Part shown: piece after piece, positions 43,210 to 54,548 of the stretch
How positions within the stretch are numbered: the first letter of the stretch is position 1
Layout of the letters: every line of letters starts with the position of its first letter
NCBI RefSeq assembly: GCF_037101375.1
Contig: NZ_AP029019.1
Coordinates: forward strand, 3,019,001-3,083,000
DNA from: Acidovorax sp. DW039
Lineage (GTDB): Bacteria > Pseudomonadota > Gammaproteobacteria > Burkholderiales > Burkholderiaceae_C
Length of the DNA: 64,000 bases
Direction of reading: 5' to 3'
Made by a program: the position numbers and the translations under genes
Notes under the pieces: model-generated
What the model was told of the DNA's origin: nothing
What the model saw: the letters and a program-made list of their open reading frames with translations, nothing else
The model's database searches: none

Positions 43210-43686
43210 ATGCAGGGAAACCCACAAGTCATCGAATATTTCAAGAACCTGCTGCGCGGCGAACTGGCAGCGCGCGACCAGTATTTCATCCATTCCCGCA
43301 TCTACGAAGACCAGGGCCTGGTGAAGATGTACGAGCGCCTGGACCACGAAATGCAGGAGGAAACCCAGCACGCTGACGCCCTGCTGCGCCGCATCCTGTT
43401 TTTGGGTGGCATGCCTGATATGCGCCCCCACCCCTTTACCCCCGGTACCACGGTGGTGGAGATGCTGCAAAAAGACCTGGCTGTGGAATACGAAGTGCGC
43501 GATGCCCTGCAAAAAGGCATGGAGCTGTGCGAGAGCGTGCGCGACTACGTGAGCCGCGACCTGCTGCTGGCCCAGTTGCGCGATACCGAGGAAGACCACG
43601 CCTACTGGCTGGAAAAGCAACTGGGACTGATTGAGAAGATGGGCTTGCCCAACTACCTGCAGAGCCAGTCGCGAACTGCGGCCTGA
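43210..43686 (+). CDS. bfr: Bacterioferritin
   Basis: Iron-storage ferritin-like protein, 158 residues. Ferroxidase ligands Glu18, Glu51, His54, Glu94, Glu127 and His130 fit the positions in [26 protein letters not shown] and [12 protein letters not shown]. The heme-binding Met52 of E. coli Bfr is Thr here (EETQHAD), so this subunit probably does not bind heme, or pairs with another Bfr. The C-terminal NYLQSQ is typical. ATG at 43210 has a weak ribosome site. Confidence 0.92.
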   Translation: MQGNPQVIEYFKNLLRGELAARDQYFIHSRIYEDQGLVKMYERLDHEMQEETQHADALLRRILFLGGMPDMRPHPFTPGTTVVEMLQKDLAVEYEVRDALQKGMELCESVRDYVSRDLLLAQLRDTEEDHAYWLEKQLGLIEKMGLPNYLQSQSRTAA

Positions 43687-43756
43687 AGGGCCTGAGCCCA
43701 GGCACACCCGACCTCTTCGCAGGTTTTGGTCAAATCGTGCTCTGGCACCCTCCAAT

Positions 43757-43789
43757 CAAGCGCAAGCAGCTATTGAATCCATAGCAAAA
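43757..43789 (+). repeat. Partial dispersed repeat before the bfr-ilvD terminator
   Basis: CAAGCGCAAGCAGCTATTGA, then ATCCATAGCAAAA. It is the second half of the consensus. Confidence 0.6.
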
Positions 43790-43793
43790 CCAT

Positions 43794-43832
43794 AAAAAAA
43801 GGCCGCCAGGCAGTGATGCCTGGCGGCCTTTT
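43794..43832. terminator. Bidirectional terminator between bfr and ilvD
   Basis: GGCCGCCAGGCA and TGCCTGGCGGCC form a perfect 12-bp stem with AAAAAAA before and TTTT after, so it can stop transcription from both sides. Confidence 0.93.
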
Positions 43833-43924
43833 GCATTGGGTCAGTGCATCCAGCCAAGCCACCACAAGTGCGCCGCTGCGCTGGTGGCGATGGCTGGAGC
43901 CTATGACTGCCGAGAGCGAGCCTC

Positions 43925-45784
43925 TCAGTCGTCCAGCAACGACAGATCGCGCACAGCGCCCTTGTCGGCCGACATGACCAGCTTGGCGTAGGCCTTGAGT
44001 GCGGCGGACACCTTGCGTGAACGTGGCTGTGCGGGCTTCCAGCCCTTGGCGTCCTGCTCGGCGCGGCGCTTGGCCAGTTCTTCGTCAGACACCAGCACGT
44101 TGATGCTGCGGTTAGGGATGTCGATGCGGATGCGGTCACCGTTCTTCACCAGGCCGATGGCACCACCGGCAGCCGCCTCAGGCGAGCAGTGGCCGATGGA
44201 CAGGCCCGATGTGCCGCCAGAGAAGCGGCCATCTGTCAGCAGCGCGCAGGCTTTGCCCAGGCCTTTGGACTTGATGTAGCTGGTGGGGTACAGCATCTCT
44301 TGCATGCCGGGGCCGCCCTTGGGGCCTTCATAGCGCACGATCACCACATCGCCTGCCTTGACCTTGTCAGCCAGGATGTTGGCCACGGCTTCGTCCTGCG
44401 ACTCGACAACGTGGGCGGGGCCTTCAAACACCAGGATGGATTCGTCCACGCCCGCTGTTTTGACCACACAGCCGTCCTTGGCGATGTTGCCAGTCAGCAC
44501 GGCCAAGCCGCCTTCCTTCGAGAAAGCGTGTTCGTAGGCGCGGATGCAGCCTTCGGCACGGTCGGTATCCAGGCTGGGCCAGCGGGTGCTCTGGCTGAAC
44601 GCCACCTGGGTGGGGATGCCTGCGGGGCCCGCCATGTAGAAGGTCTTCACCGCATCAGACGGGTTGCGCTTGATGTCCCACGCGTCCAGCGCTTCCTTCA
44701 GGCTCTTGCTGTGCACGGTGGGCACATCGGTGTGCAGCTTGCCCGCACGGTCCAGCTCGCCCAGGATGCCGTAGATGCCGCCTGCACGGTGCACGTCTTC
44801 GATGTGGTACTTGTTGGTGTTGGGTGCCACCTTGCACAGCTGGGGCACCGAACGCGACAGGCGGTCGATGTCCGCCATGGTGAAGTTGATCTCGGCCTCT
44901 TGCGCAATGGCCAGGATGTGCAGGATGGTGTTGGTGGAGCCGCCCATGGCGATGTCCAGCGTCATGGCGTTCTCAAAGGCCTTGAAGCCCATGGAGCGCG
45001 GCAGCACAGTGGCGTCCTCTTCTTCGTAGTAGCGCTTGCACAGTTCCACCGCCAGGCGGCCTGCGCGCTTGAAGAGCTGTTCACGGTCTGCGTGGGTAGC
45101 CACCACCGTGCCGTTGCCGGGCAGCGACAGGCCCAGGGCTTCGGTCAGGCAGTTCATGGAGTTGGCCGTGAACATGCCAGAGCAGGAGCCGCAGGTGGGG
45201 CAGGCAGAGCGCTCCACCTCAGCCACTTCGGCATCGCTGACCTTATCGTCGGCGGCCATCACCATGGCGTCGATCAGGTCGAGCTTCTTGAATTCGATCT
45301 TTTGGGTCTGTGGGTTGGCCAACTTGACCTTGCCAGCCTCCATGGGGCCGCCCGAGACGAACACCACCGGAATGTTCAACCGCATGGCGGCCATAAGCAT
45401 GCCGGGGGTGATCTTGTCGCAGTTGGAGATGCACACCATGGCATCTGCGCAGTGCGCGTTGACCATGTACTCCACCGAGTCGGCAATGATGTCGCGGCTG
45501 GGCAGCGAATACAACATGCCGTCGTGGCCCATGGCAATGCCGTCGTCCACGGCGATGGTGTTGAACTCTTTGGCCACACCGCCCGCCGCCTCAATCTCTC
45601 GCGCCACCAGTTGACCCAGGTCCTTGAGGTGCACATGCCCGGGCACAAACTGCGTGAACGAGTTCACCACCGCGATGATGGGCTTGCTGAAATCGTCATC
45701 CTTCATGCCGGTGGCACGCCACAGCGAGCGGGCACCAGCCATGTTGCGACCAGCAGTGGATGTTTTGGAACGGTAGACGGGCAT
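43925..45784 (-). CDS. ilvD: Dihydroxy-acid dehydratase
   Basis: Iron-sulfur enzyme for the third step of valine and isoleucine synthesis. 619 residues. Motifs: [18 protein letters not shown], the Cys in [33 protein letters not shown] (cluster ligands) and [11 protein letters not shown] near the C-terminus. The size and motifs match the long-form enzyme of proteobacteria. Monocistronic, ending at a bidirectional terminator. Confidence 0.97.
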   Translation of the reverse strand: MPVYRSKTSTAGRNMAGARSLWRATGMKDDDFSKPIIAVVNSFTQFVPGHVHLKDLGQLVAREIEAAGGVAKEFNTIAVDDGIAMGHDGMLYSLPSRDIIADSVEYMVNAHCADAMVCISNCDKITPGMLMAAMRLNIPVVFVSGGPMEAGKVKLANPQTQKIEFKKLDLIDAMVMAADDKVSDAEVAEVERSACPTCGSCSGMFTANSMNCLTEALGLSLPGNGTVVATHADREQLFKRAGRLAVELCKRYYEEEDATVLPRSMGFKAFENAMTLDIAMGGSTNTILHILAIAQEAEINFTMADIDRLSRSVPQLCKVAPNTNKYHIEDVHRAGGIYGILGELDRAGKLHTDVPTVHSKSLKEALDAWDIKRNPSDAVKTFYMAGPAGIPTQVAFSQSTRWPSLDTDRAEGCIRAYEHAFSKEGGLAVLTGNIAKDGCVVKTAGVDESILVFEGPAHVVESQDEAVANILADKVKAGDVVIVRYEGPKGGPGMQEMLYPTSYIKSKGLGKACALLTDGRFSGGTSGLSIGHCSPEAAAGGAIGLVKNGDRIRIDIPNRSINVLVSDEELAKRRAEQDAKGWKPAQPRSRKVSAALKAYAKLVMSADKGAVRDLSLLDD

Positions 45785-45824
45785 CGTGAGTTGGGAGATG
45801 GGTTTATCGGAGATCGAAAAGTGC

Positions 45825-45898
45825 GGGGGAATTATCCCCCAGCGGTTTTCGGGACTGAACGGGAGCAGCCCCGACGCACAGGGGGAATAGCCCCCCTG
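45825..45898. other. Pair of G/C hairpins between ilvD and the Trp-rich gene
   Basis: GGGGGA-ATTA-TCCCCC at 45825-45840 and CAGGGGG..CCCCCTG at 45879-45898. Neither has a T-run. Possibly a weak terminator of the upstream small gene or a leader structure of ilvD. Confidence 0.3.
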
Positions 45899-45927
45899 CC
45901 AAGGCGCTGAAACCGGCTGACGGCAGG

Positions 45928-46170
45928 TCAGCGCGGCTTGCGTGGGCGCATGCCCAGGGCTTCCTTGTTTTTGTTGATGCGGTCCTGCTTGCGCTGCTCC
46001 ATGCGCTCTACAGCCTTGCGCTTGGTGTAGCCGGTGGCGTCAGCCCACCACCACCAAGCAGCCGTGGCACCAAACGAGCCCACAATCACCCACCAGGACC
46101 AGTTGGCTACCGGGCCGATTTCCATGTACTTGAGCAAAAGCAGCAGCAACGAAACGCCTAACAGATACAT
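45928..46170 (-). CDS. Small Trp-rich membrane protein (TIGR04438 type)
   Basis: 80 residues: [20 protein letters not shown] as the first helix, then [20 protein letters not shown] as the second, and a basic tail with [21 protein letters not shown]. The tryptophan-rich helix and tail mark the family, so far known mainly in Burkholderiales; the function is unknown. Start chosen at 46170 for the GGGGGAACC site upstream. Confidence 0.85.
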   Translation of the reverse strand: MYLLGVSLLLLLLKYMEIGPVANWSWWVIVGSFGATAAWWWWADATGYTKRKAVERMEQRKQDRINKNKEALGMRPRKPR

Positions 46171-46286
46171 AGCAGGTTCCCCCAGGTAACGTGTGTCGCA
46201 TTCGTTGACCAAAGACAACCACTGGTCAACCCGCTTCACTACAATCGCGTTAAAAGAACTGTAACCTAACCACAGGAAAACCCACC

Positions 46287-46592
46287 ATGAAACGTGCCCT
46301 GATCACCATCGCCATGACGCTTGCCGTTGCAGCCCCCGCCATGGCTGACCAAGCACTGGCTACGTCCAAGAACTGCATGGCCTGCCACGCAGTGGACAAG
46401 AAGCTGGTGGGCCCTGCTTACAAAGATGTGGCCGCCAAGTACGCAGGCCAGAAGGACGCTGTGGACAAGCTGGCCACCAAGATCATCAAGGGCGGCTCTG
46501 GCGTTTGGGGCCCCGTTCCCATGCCCGCCAACGCTCAGGTGAATGAAGCAGAAGCGAAGAAGCTGGCTGCCTGGGTTCTGTCCATCAAGTAA
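46287..46592 (+). CDS. Class I c-type cytochrome (c551/c552-like)
   Basis: 101 residues with a signal peptide ([20 protein letters not shown]). Heme site CMACHAV near residue 30 and axial Met in [12 protein letters not shown]. Soluble periplasmic electron carrier, likely able to feed the cbb3 oxidase. An inverted repeat GTTGACC/GGTCAAC (46204-46210, 46224-46230) lies upstream with TACAAT at 46240. Confidence 0.93.
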   Translation: MKRALITIAMTLAVAAPAMADQALATSKNCMACHAVDKKLVGPAYKDVAAKYAGQKDAVDKLATKIIKGGSGVWGPVPMPANAQVNEAEAKKLAAWVLSIK

Positions 46593-46628
46593 CTTCGCCG
46601 CTCAAGCTGCAGTGATCTGCAGCTGCGT

Positions 46629-46666
46629 AAAAAAGCCGAAGGCCTTATCGCCTGCGGCTTTTTTTC
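46629..46666 (+). terminator. Terminator after the cytochrome gene
   Basis: AGCCGAAGGC and GCCTGCGGCT pair with one mismatch and TTTTTTT follows. Confidence 0.85.
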
Positions 46667-46723
46667 TTTGAATCGGGTTAGAGAGCCTGCGGGAGTGAAC
46701 TCCTCGCCATGGCCCTGGGCTTC

Positions 46724-47188
46724 TCAAGGCGTAGAGGCAGGGCCGCTGACCAGCCTCTGCTCAAGCTGCCCCACATAGGCAGCAGTGGTGTTGTCCGTTT
46801 CCTGGGCGCGCGCGGTGAGCCGGGTCTCCAGGCTGTCGAGCCGGTTCATGAGGGTGGTGTGCCCCATGGTGTGCTGGTTTTCCAGAAATGCGCGCAGTTC
46901 GGTAAACCGAGATGCTTCCGCTTTGTCTGCCAGCTCACGCTGCGCCTGCATTTCTTTCGTGTGGCGGCGCGTTTCCAACAGAACCGTGCCCTGGAGCGAA
47001 AGCACATAAGCCACCAGCAGGACGCCAAGCAAGGCCGTAAGACCTAGCATGAGCAAGCCCAGTGGGGCATCAAAGGTGGCGAGTCCTACAGAAACGGCTG
47101 TGACAACGGACAGTGCTTCCCAGTTCAGGGCTGCCACCGTAGCAATGGCGGCAATGATCAACAACAGAAGTGTCGAGAGCATTTTCAT
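46724..47188 (-). CDS. Membrane-anchored coiled-coil protein, function unknown
   Basis: 154 residues from ATG at 47186-47188. Two hydrophobic helices (MLSTLLLLIIAAIATVAAL and LGLLMLGLTALLGVLLVAYV) and then a coiled coil (residues 75-145) rich in Arg, Glu and Gln. The layout resembles LapA-domain proteins (DUF1049) with a long tail. The frame stays open upstream over acs, but that part has no likeness to a protein. The stop is beside the cytochrome terminator. Confidence 0.7.
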   Translation of the reverse strand: MKMLSTLLLLIIAAIATVAALNWEALSVVTAVSVGLATFDAPLGLLMLGLTALLGVLLVAYVLSLQGTVLLETRRHTKEMQAQRELADKAEASRFTELRAFLENQHTMGHTTLMNRLDSLETRLTARAQETDNTTAAYVGQLEQRLVSGPASTP

Positions 47189-47393
47189 GGAATGGTCCTT
47201 TTCAGTGGTTTCCCGCGGAGGTATTTGAATCGCGCCCGCCACAGGAGATCGGGACGGGTTCCGCATCAGCGCCTGTTGTAACGCATCCGGGTTACACCAC
47301 ACGGGCTGCGATGCAAATCGCGGCGCCATCCTACAGAACAGGCGAATACCCAAGGGCTGTTCCACATAACTCCCCCGGTCAAAGAGCGAGCCG

Positions 47394-47426
47394 CCATGAA
47401 AAAAGCGCCCGGCAGAGCGGGCGCTT
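47394..47426 (-). terminator. Terminator after acs
   Basis: AAAGCGCCCG pairs with CGGGCGCTTT; on the minus strand a T-run follows. Lies 40 nt past the acs stop. Confidence 0.8.
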
Positions 47427-47465
47427 TGGGTGGATACGGGGCGTGCCCCTCTCGCCATCAATGCA

Positions 47466-49460
47466 TCAGTTGGTTTGCGCCAGCTGGTCGAGGATGGCGG
47501 GATTTTCCAAGGTACTGGTGTCCTGGGTGATGGACTCCCCCTTGGCAATACTGCGCAAAAGGCGGCGCATGATCTTGCCACTGCGGGTTTTGGGCAGGTT
47601 GTCACCGAACCGGATGTCTTTGGGCTTGGCAATGGGGCCGATTTCCTTGGCAACCCAGTTGCGCAACTCGTTGGCGATCTGCTTGGCTTCTTCGCCGGTG
47701 GGTCGGGCTCGCTTGAGCACCACAAAGGCACAGATGGCCTCGCCCGTCACATCGTCGGGGCGGCCCACCACGGCAGCCTCAGCCACCAGATCTGTCTTGG
47801 CAACCAGGGCCGACTCAATCTCCATCGTGCCCATGCGGTGGCCTGATACGTTCAGCACGTCGTCAATACGGCCAGTGATGCGGAAATAGCCCCGGTCGGC
47901 ACTGCGAACAGCCCCGTCGCCAGCCAGGTAATAACCTTTGAGCTCTTCAGGGAAGTAGCTCTTCTTGAAACGCTCCGGGTCGTTCCAGATGGTGCGAATC
48001 ATCGACGGCCATGGCTTTTTGATGACCAGAATGCCACCCGAGCCGTTGGGCACATCATTGCCCATTTCATCCACGATGGCTGCGGTGATGCCTGGCAGAG
48101 GCAGCGTGCAACTGCCGGGAACCAGTGGCGTAGCACCTGGCAAGGGGGTGATGACGTGGCCACCCGTTTCGGTCTGCCAGAAGGTGTCCACAATGGGGCA
48201 GCGCTCGCCACCCACGTTCTTGTAGTACCACATCCAGGCTTCGGGGTTGATAGGCTCGCCCACGCTGCCGAGGATGCGCAGACTGGACAGATCCGAACGC
48301 GCGGGATGCACGGCCGCATCTCCTTCAGCAGCCTTGATGAGAGAGCGAATGGCCGTCGGCGCGGTGTAGAAAATGGTGCACTTGTGGCGCTCAATCATCT
48401 GCCAGAAGCGGCCCGCGTTCGGGAAGGTGGGGATGCCTTCAAAAATGATCTGCGTTGCACCTGCCGCCAGAGGCCCGTATGCCACATAGGTATGGCCGGT
48501 AATCCAGCCAATGTCTGCCGTACACCAGAACACATCGTCAGGGCGCAGATCAAATGTCCAGTCCATGGTCATCTTCGCCCACAGCAGATAGCCGCCGGTG
48601 CTGTGCTGCACGCCCTTGGGCTTTCCGGTGGATCCGCTCGTGTAGAGGATGAACAGCGGGTGCTCTGCCCCCACAGCCACGGGGGCGCATTCAGTGCTTT
48701 GCCCTTCCAGCGCTTCGGCAAAGGTCTTGTCCCGCCCTTGCACCATGTTGCAGGCCGTGGCCGTGCGCTGGTACACAAACACGTTACGGATGGTGTCGCA
48801 GCCCCCCATGGCGAGGGCTTCGTCGATGATGGACTTGAGCGGCAACTCCTTGCCACCACGCATCTGGAAGTTGGCGGTGATGACGGCCACCGCACCCGCG
48901 TCAATGATGCGTTCGTGCACTGCCTTGGCGCTGAAGCCGCCAAAAACCACACTGTGCGTAGCGCCAATGCGGGCGCAAGCCTGCATGGCAATCACGCCCT
49001 CGATGGTCATGGGCATGTAAATCAAAACACGGTCGCCCTTGGCGACACCGTGGGCCTTGAGTGCATTGGCAAACTGGCTCACCCGCGCCAGTAACTCCTT
49101 GTAGGTGATCTTGGTGACCGTGCCGTCATCGGCTTCGAAGACGATAGCCGTCTTGTTTTCCGTGGGGGTGCCAATGTGCTTGTCCAGGCAATTGGCGCTG
49201 GCGTTCAACTCGCCATCGTCAAACCAGCGAAAGAACGGTGCGTTGGATTCGTCCAGCGTGCGGGTGAAGGGCTTGGTCCACCGCACATGGGCCCTGGCTT
49301 GCTTGGCCCAGAAGCCTTCGAAGTCTGCTTCAGCCTCCTTGCACAATGCCTCGTACCCTGCCATGCCCGAAACACGCGCAGCCTTGACGGTAGCGTCAGA
49401 TGGCGGAAATACGCGGTTCTCTACCAGCACGGACTCGATGGCAGATGTGGTCGCACTCAT
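47466..49460 (-). CDS. acs: Acetyl-CoA synthetase
   Basis: Activates acetate with ATP and CoA. 664 residues from ATG at 49458-49460 with AGGAG 8 nt before it. Signatures: [64 protein letters not shown], and the C-terminal [11 protein letters not shown] with the acetylatable Lys. Monocistronic; it serves the acetyl-CoA pool together with the malonate operon. Confidence 0.97.
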   Translation of the reverse strand: MSATTSAIESVLVENRVFPPSDATVKAARVSGMAGYEALCKEAEADFEGFWAKQARAHVRWTKPFTRTLDESNAPFFRWFDDGELNASANCLDKHIGTPTENKTAIVFEADDGTVTKITYKELLARVSQFANALKAHGVAKGDRVLIYMPMTIEGVIAMQACARIGATHSVVFGGFSAKAVHERIIDAGAVAVITANFQMRGGKELPLKSIIDEALAMGGCDTIRNVFVYQRTATACNMVQGRDKTFAEALEGQSTECAPVAVGAEHPLFILYTSGSTGKPKGVQHSTGGYLLWAKMTMDWTFDLRPDDVFWCTADIGWITGHTYVAYGPLAAGATQIIFEGIPTFPNAGRFWQMIERHKCTIFYTAPTAIRSLIKAAEGDAAVHPARSDLSSLRILGSVGEPINPEAWMWYYKNVGGERCPIVDTFWQTETGGHVITPLPGATPLVPGSCTLPLPGITAAIVDEMGNDVPNGSGGILVIKKPWPSMIRTIWNDPERFKKSYFPEELKGYYLAGDGAVRSADRGYFRITGRIDDVLNVSGHRMGTMEIESALVAKTDLVAEAAVVGRPDDVTGEAICAFVVLKRARPTGEEAKQIANELRNWVAKEIGPIAKPKDIRFGDNLPKTRSGKIMRRLLRSIAKGESITQDTSTLENPAILDQLAQTN

Positions 49461-49645
49461 GGTGTTGTCTCCTGGGTGATTGAAATAAGAATTGCAGGGT
49501 ACTTTCTTCTGCAGCACTTACATGCTACTGACTGGAACAGGCCTATAAGAGCCTGCCAGACCTAGGGTTAGCCCTTGGCAGTTGTGGTGTCATGCGGGCC
49601 TCCTAAAATCGCGCACCTCCAGATAACCATCCAAGACAGGCTCGC

Positions 49646-50239
49646 ATGTCCAATCCACAGAAACCACCAGCGCCCCTGCGCCCCCTGCCCTCACTGATTT
49701 TTGCCAGCCGCTGGTTGCAGCTGCCGCTGTATCTGGGACTGATACTGGCGCAGGCCGTGTACGTTTTCCACTTCTGGGTGGAACTGGTGCATCTGGTGGA
49801 GGCCGCTTTCGGGAACACCGCCGCACTCCAGAAACTGGTCGCCAGTATTGGTTACAAGAGCGATTTCGAGCCCACCGCGCTCAATGAAACGATCATCATG
49901 CTGGTCGTGCTTGCACTGATCGACGTGGTGATGATCTCCAACCTGCTCATCATGGTGATCGTGGGAGGTTACGAGACCTTTGTCTCGCGCCTGCACCTGG
50001 AAGACCACCCCGATCAGCCTGAATGGCTCAGCCACGTGAACGCATCCGTTCTGAAGGTGAAGCTGGCAACGGCCATCATCGGAATCAGCTCCATCCACCT
50101 GCTCAAAACCTTCATCAACGCCGCAAACTACGATCTCAAGGTGCTGATGTGGCAGACCATCATCCATATCGCGTTCCTGCTGAGCGCTTTGGCCATTGCG
50201 CTGACGGACCGCCTCATGTCGCACTCCGAAAGCCACTGA
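49646..50239 (+). CDS. YqhA-like membrane protein (UPF0114/TIGR00645)
   Basis: 197 residues, four hydrophobic helices. LIFASRWLQLPLYLGLILAQ, LIDVVMISNLLIMVIVGGYE and LKTFINAANY are family blocks. Function is unknown. Convergent with fumC, 36 nt away. Confidence 0.85.
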   Translation: MSNPQKPPAPLRPLPSLIFASRWLQLPLYLGLILAQAVYVFHFWVELVHLVEAAFGNTAALQKLVASIGYKSDFEPTALNETIIMLVVLALIDVVMISNLLIMVIVGGYETFVSRLHLEDHPDQPEWLSHVNASVLKVKLATAIIGISSIHLLKTFINAANYDLKVLMWQTIIHIAFLLSALAIALTDRLMSHSESH

Positions 50240-50275
50240 TCAATCAGCTGCACACCACGGGTCCTGGCCCCAGCC

Positions 50276-51679
50276 TCACACCATGAGGCTGGGCACCACC
50301 CAAGCATCAAACTCTTCGGCGCTGACAAATCCAGAGGCAAGGGCGGCCTCCCGCAGGCTGAGCCCTTCCTTGTGTGCTTTCTTGGCGATAAAGGCCGCCT
50401 TGTCATAGCCAATATGAGGATTCAGGGCTGTCACCAGCATGAGGGACCTCTCCACCAGTTCGTCAATACGCTCATGGTTGGGCTCAATCCCTACGGCACA
50501 GTGCTGATCAAAGCTGCGCATGCCGTCCGCCATCAGCCGCACACTCTGCAAGAAGTTGTGTATCACCATCGGGCGAAACACATTCAGCTCGAAATTGCCT
50601 GACGCGCCGCCCACTCCAATCGCCACGTCATTGCCCATGACCTGTGCACAGGCCATGGTCAGCGCCTCGCACTGCGTGGGGTTGACCTTGCCAGGCATGA
50701 TGGACGAGCCAGGCTCGTTCTCTGGAATGGAAATTTCACCCAGGCCACTGCGGGGGCCACTGGCCAGCCAACGCACATCATTGGCAATTTTCATCAGGCT
50801 TGCTGCAAGCCCCTTCAGCGCACCATGGGCATGGACCAGGGCATCACAGGTTGCCAACGCCTCGAATTTGTTCGGCGCACTGACCAGATTCAGCCCCGTC
50901 AGCTCAGCCAGTTCTTTGGCAACTGCCGCTGCGTAGCCTGCGGGGGCATTCAGCCCCGTCCCCACGGCCGTGCCCCCCAAGGCCAGCTCGCACAGATGCG
51001 GCATTGCTGCACGAAGATGCCGCTCCGCATGCTCCAGCTGTGCAACCCAGCCAGAAATCTCCTGCCCCAAGGTCAGGGGGGTAGCGTCCTGCAGATGGGT
51101 ACGTCCTATCTTCACAATGTCGGCATAGGCCTGGGCCTTGGCGGCAAGAGTTGCACGCAGCCCATGCAAAGCAGGCAAAAGCCTGTGGGTCAACGCATCA
51201 ACAGCTGCGAGATGCATTGCCGTGGGAAACACGTCGTTGCTGGACTGGCTCTTGTTGACATCATCGTTGGGATGCACCAGCCGCCCCTCCCCGCGCGGGC
51301 CACTGAGCAACTCGCTGGCACGGTTTGCCAGCACCTCGTTCATGTTCATGTTGGTCTGGGTGCCCGAGCCGGTCTGCCATACCACTAGCGGAAACTCCTC
51401 TTCGTGGGCTCCCGCAATCACTTCATCGCACGCAGCCACAATGGCCGTGGTGCGGGTGGCATCCAGCAAACCCAGATCGTGGTTGACGTAGGCGCTGGCC
51501 CGTTTAACCTGCGCGAGCGCGCGTATTAACTCGGTAGGCATGCGCTCACCTGAAATGGCAAAGTGGTGCAAAGACCGCTGTGTCTGCGCGCCCCACAGGC
51601 GTCGGGCGGGGACTTCAATGGGACCAAAGGTATCGCGCTCGGTTCTGTGTGCAGCCGCTTTGCCATTCTGAAGTGTCAT
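50276..51679 (-). CDS. fumC: Class II fumarate hydratase
   Basis: Oxygen-stable, cofactor-free fumarase. 467 residues from ATG at 51677-51679. [55 protein letters not shown] and the signature [15 protein letters not shown] are all present; the catalytic Ser is in this last loop. Divergent from the class I fumarase gene. Confidence 0.96.
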   Translation of the reverse strand: MTLQNGKAAAHRTERDTFGPIEVPARRLWGAQTQRSLHHFAISGERMPTELIRALAQVKRASAYVNHDLGLLDATRTTAIVAACDEVIAGAHEEEFPLVVWQTGSGTQTNMNMNEVLANRASELLSGPRGEGRLVHPNDDVNKSQSSNDVFPTAMHLAAVDALTHRLLPALHGLRATLAAKAQAYADIVKIGRTHLQDATPLTLGQEISGWVAQLEHAERHLRAAMPHLCELALGGTAVGTGLNAPAGYAAAVAKELAELTGLNLVSAPNKFEALATCDALVHAHGALKGLAASLMKIANDVRWLASGPRSGLGEISIPENEPGSSIMPGKVNPTQCEALTMACAQVMGNDVAIGVGGASGNFELNVFRPMVIHNFLQSVRLMADGMRSFDQHCAVGIEPNHERIDELVERSLMLVTALNPHIGYDKAAFIAKKAHKEGLSLREAALASGFVSAEEFDAWVVPSLMV

Positions 51680-51844
51680 ATCGAAGTCCTGGGTGTGAAG
51701 AAAACAAGCGTGAACACGCCAACGAGCCACACCATGAGGCAAACCCAACTGGCAGCGCCCAGGTTGGCAGCGCACAGGTGCATTACGCCCAGCATAACGA
51801 CCGAGCAGCGCTTTGCACAAGCAGGTCAAGCCAGACGCTGCGTG

Positions 51845-51860
51845 TAAGAACCTGTTCAAA
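51845..51860. repeat. Solo copy of the MITE terminal repeat between the fumarase genes
   Basis: TAAGAACCTGTTCAAA is identical over 16 bases to the right-hand end (inverted) of the element at 8337-8626. No partner is seen nearby. The rest of the 290-bp fumC-fumA gap shows no other recognisable feature. Confidence 0.5.
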
Positions 51861-51969
51861 GACCTCGTGCAGGACTCCATCAAGGCAGGGACAAGGCCCC
51901 TGACAGAACCACGCAAGCCCGCAGAGGGATAATCGAGGGCTGTCGATTTCTCCCATAACCATTCCCGCC

Positions 51970-53526
51970 ATGACCACGACATCCATTCGCCAAGAAGACC
52001 TGATCGAATCCATCGCTGGTGCCTTGCAGTACATCAGCTACTACCACACCCCTGACTTCATCCAGCACTTGGCTCGTGCTTATGAGCGTGAACAAAGCCC
52101 GGCAGCCAAAGATGCCATGGCGCAGATCCTCACCAACTCCAAGATGAGTGCCACAGGCCAGCGCCCCATCTGCCAGGACACCGGCATCGTCAATGTGTTC
52201 CTGAAGGTCGGCATGGATGTGAAGTGGGAAGGCTTCACGATGGGCCTGGAAGACGCCATCAACGAAGGCGTGCGTCGTGGCTACAACCACCCCGACAACA
52301 CTCTGCGTGCATCCGTAGTGGCAGACCCCCAGTTCGCCCGCAAGAACACCAAGGACAACACTCCGGCAGTGATCAGCGTGCAGATCGTGCCTGGCAACAA
52401 GCTGGACGTGACCGTGGCAGCCAAAGGCGGCGGCTCGGAGAACAAGTCCAAGATGATCATGATGAACCCCAGCGACAACCTGGTGGACTGGGTGCTGAAG
52501 ACAGTGCCCACCATGGGTGCGGGATGGTGCCCTCCGGGCATGTTGGGCATCGGCATTGGCGGTACTGCGGAAAAAGCCGTGCTGCTGGCAAAGGAAAGCC
52601 TGATGGAAGACCTGAACATGTACGAGCTGCAACAGAAGGCGGCCCGTGGTGAAAAGCTGGATCAGGTGGAAGAACTGCGCCTGGAGCTGTTCGAAAAGGT
52701 CAACGCCTTGGGCATTGGCGCACAGGGCCTGGGTGGGCTGACCACCGTGCTGGACATCAAGATCAACATGTACCCCACGCACGCAGCCTCCAAGCCCGTG
52801 GCCATGATCCCCAACTGCGCGGCCACACGCCACGCCCATTTCGTGATGGACGGCTCTGGCCCCGTATACCTGGAAGCCCCCTCTCTGGACTTGTGGCCCA
52901 AAATTGACTGGGCCCCTGACTACAACAAGTCCACACGCGTGGACCTCAACACCCTCACCAAGGAGCAGGTGGCCAACTGGAAGCCAGGCCAGACCCTGCT
53001 GCTCAACGGCAAGATGCTCACGGGCCGTGATGCCGCCCACAAGCGCATTCAGGACATGCTGGCCAAGGGCGAGAAGCTGCCCGTGGACTTCACCAACCGG
53101 GTGATCTACTACGTGGGCCCCGTGGACCCCGTGCGCGATGAAGTGGTGGGCCCTGCTGGCCCCACGACCGCCACACGCATGGACAAGTTCACGGACATGA
53201 TGCTGGCCCAGACCGGACTGATCGCCATGATCGGCAAGTCGGAGCGCGGCCCAGTCGCCATCGAAGCCATCAAGAACCATAAATCCGCCTATCTGATGGC
53301 GGTGGGCGGTGCCGCTTACCTCGTTTCCAAGGCCATCAAAAACGCCAAAGTGGTGGGCTTTGAGGACTTGGGCATGGAAGCCATCTACGAGTTCGACGTG
53401 GTGGACATGCCCGTGACCGTGGCGGTGGACGCTGGCGGCACCAGCGCGCACATCACAGGTCCTGCTGAATGGCAAAAGCGCATTGCTTCTGGCGAGTTCA
53501 AAGGCATCAGCGTAGCCGCTGCCTGA
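51970..53526 (+). CDS. Class I fumarate hydratase (4Fe-4S)
   Basis: 518 residues, single-chain FumA/FumB type. Cluster cysteines lie in [29 protein letters not shown] and [11 protein letters not shown]. The C-terminal domain has [26 protein letters not shown]. More active but oxygen-sensitive compared with FumC; the divergent pair suggests use of each under different oxygen or iron supply. Confidence 0.94.
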   Translation: MTTTSIRQEDLIESIAGALQYISYYHTPDFIQHLARAYEREQSPAAKDAMAQILTNSKMSATGQRPICQDTGIVNVFLKVGMDVKWEGFTMGLEDAINEGVRRGYNHPDNTLRASVVADPQFARKNTKDNTPAVISVQIVPGNKLDVTVAAKGGGSENKSKMIMMNPSDNLVDWVLKTVPTMGAGWCPPGMLGIGIGGTAEKAVLLAKESLMEDLNMYELQQKAARGEKLDQVEELRLELFEKVNALGIGAQGLGGLTTVLDIKINMYPTHAASKPVAMIPNCAATRHAHFVMDGSGPVYLEAPSLDLWPKIDWAPDYNKSTRVDLNTLTKEQVANWKPGQTLLLNGKMLTGRDAAHKRIQDMLAKGEKLPVDFTNRVIYYVGPVDPVRDEVVGPAGPTTATRMDKFTDMMLAQTGLIAMIGKSERGPVAIEAIKNHKSAYLMAVGGAAYLVSKAIKNAKVVGFEDLGMEAIYEFDVVDMPVTVAVDAGGTSAHITGPAEWQKRIASGEFKGISVAAA

Positions 53527-53536
53527 TGATCTGATG

Positions 53537-53568
53537 GCAAAACCCGGGGCCGGCGTTCCGGGTTTTGC
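53537..53568 (+). terminator. Terminator after the class I fumarase gene
   Basis: GCAAAACCCGG and CCGGGTTTTGC form a perfect 11-bp stem. The T-run is inside the stem. Confidence 0.75.
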
Positions 53569-53643
53569 CGTTACCGCAGTTTCAAGGGCAGGACTCTCTG
53601 CCGCTTCTCAAGCAAATCTTCACCCCACCAAAACTGCCAAGTC

Positions 53644-54543
53644 ATGGCATCAGATCAGACAGGGCCTGGCAGCCCCCAAGCAGGCCATCAAAAACCCATT
53701 GGCGTCTTTGACAGCGGGGTCGGTGGCCTCAGCGTATTGAAAGCACTGCAAGCGGAGCTGCCGCATGAGCGCTTTGTATACCTTGCCGACAGCGCCAACG
53801 CACCTTATGGGGAGCGTGGGGATTCGTATGTGGCCGCCAGAACCCATGCCATCAGCGACTACCTGCTCAGAACCCACGGCATCAAAGCCTTGGTCGTCGC
53901 CTGCAATACGGCGACAGCGGCGGCCATTCATGAAGTGCGTAGCGCTCACCCGACGTTGCCGCTGGTGGGTGTCGAGCCCGCACTGAAACCGGCGGTAGCT
54001 GCCACCCGAACAGGCCGAATTGGCGTCATCGGCACACGCGGCACCCTGGGCAGCACCAAATTCAACAAGCTGCTGGATTCCGTGCGGTCCCAAGCGTCAT
54101 GGGTGGTTCAACCTTGTGATGGTCTGGCGCACGCGATTGAGCGCAGCGTGGCGCCTCCCCCCTCTGACGCAGAAGGGCCAGATGTGGGAGCCACTGAAAC
54201 TGGAGCGCTTTGCACAAAGTACCTCCAGGCCATGGGGAAGTTTGGCAAGTCCCCTGGCCAGATCGACACCCTGGTGCTGGGATGCACGCACTACATTTTT
54301 GTCGCCCACGAATTAAGGGCGCTTGCCGGACCGCATGTCCAACTGATTGAAACAGGACAACCCGTCGCCAGGCAAACCCGCCGGCTGCTGGAAAGTGCAG
54401 GACTTTTAAGTCCAGAAAATCAGCAGACGACCCAATCTGCCGAATTGCGCCTTTTGACTACCGGTGCTGTAGAGATGCTGGAGGCAGCGGCCTTGCGTTG
54501 GATGGGCATCTCTTCGGACCAGTGCCAGCACGTAGCGGTATAA
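53644..54543 (+). CDS. murI: Glutamate racemase
   Basis: Makes D-glutamate for peptidoglycan. 299 residues. GVFDSGVGGLSVLKAL and YLADSANAPYGER at the start; catalytic cysteines in VACNTATAAA and LGCTHYIF (HYIF where HYPL is usual). A 20-residue insert near 170 (PPPSDAEGPDVGATETGAL) is variable in the family. A later start near residue 17 is possible. Confidence 0.93.
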   Translation: MASDQTGPGSPQAGHQKPIGVFDSGVGGLSVLKALQAELPHERFVYLADSANAPYGERGDSYVAARTHAISDYLLRTHGIKALVVACNTATAAAIHEVRSAHPTLPLVGVEPALKPAVAATRTGRIGVIGTRGTLGSTKFNKLLDSVRSQASWVVQPCDGLAHAIERSVAPPPSDAEGPDVGATETGALCTKYLQAMGKFGKSPGQIDTLVLGCTHYIFVAHELRALAGPHVQLIETGQPVARQTRRLLESAGLLSPENQQTTQSAELRLLTTGAVEMLEAAALRWMGISSDQCQHVAV

Positions 54544-54548
54544 ATAGT

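Noticed and set aside
46204..46230. GTTGACC/GGTCAAC inverted repeat before the cytochrome c gene as an FNR box
   Set aside because: The half-sites are 13 bp apart where FNR needs 4, so it is not an FNR dimer site; it may bind something else.
47189..47731. Upstream extension of the coiled-coil membrane protein frame
   Set aside because: It runs antisense to acs and through its terminator, and the residues are rich in Pro, Ser and Arg with no fold. The ATG at 47188 with a ribosome site begins the plausible protein.
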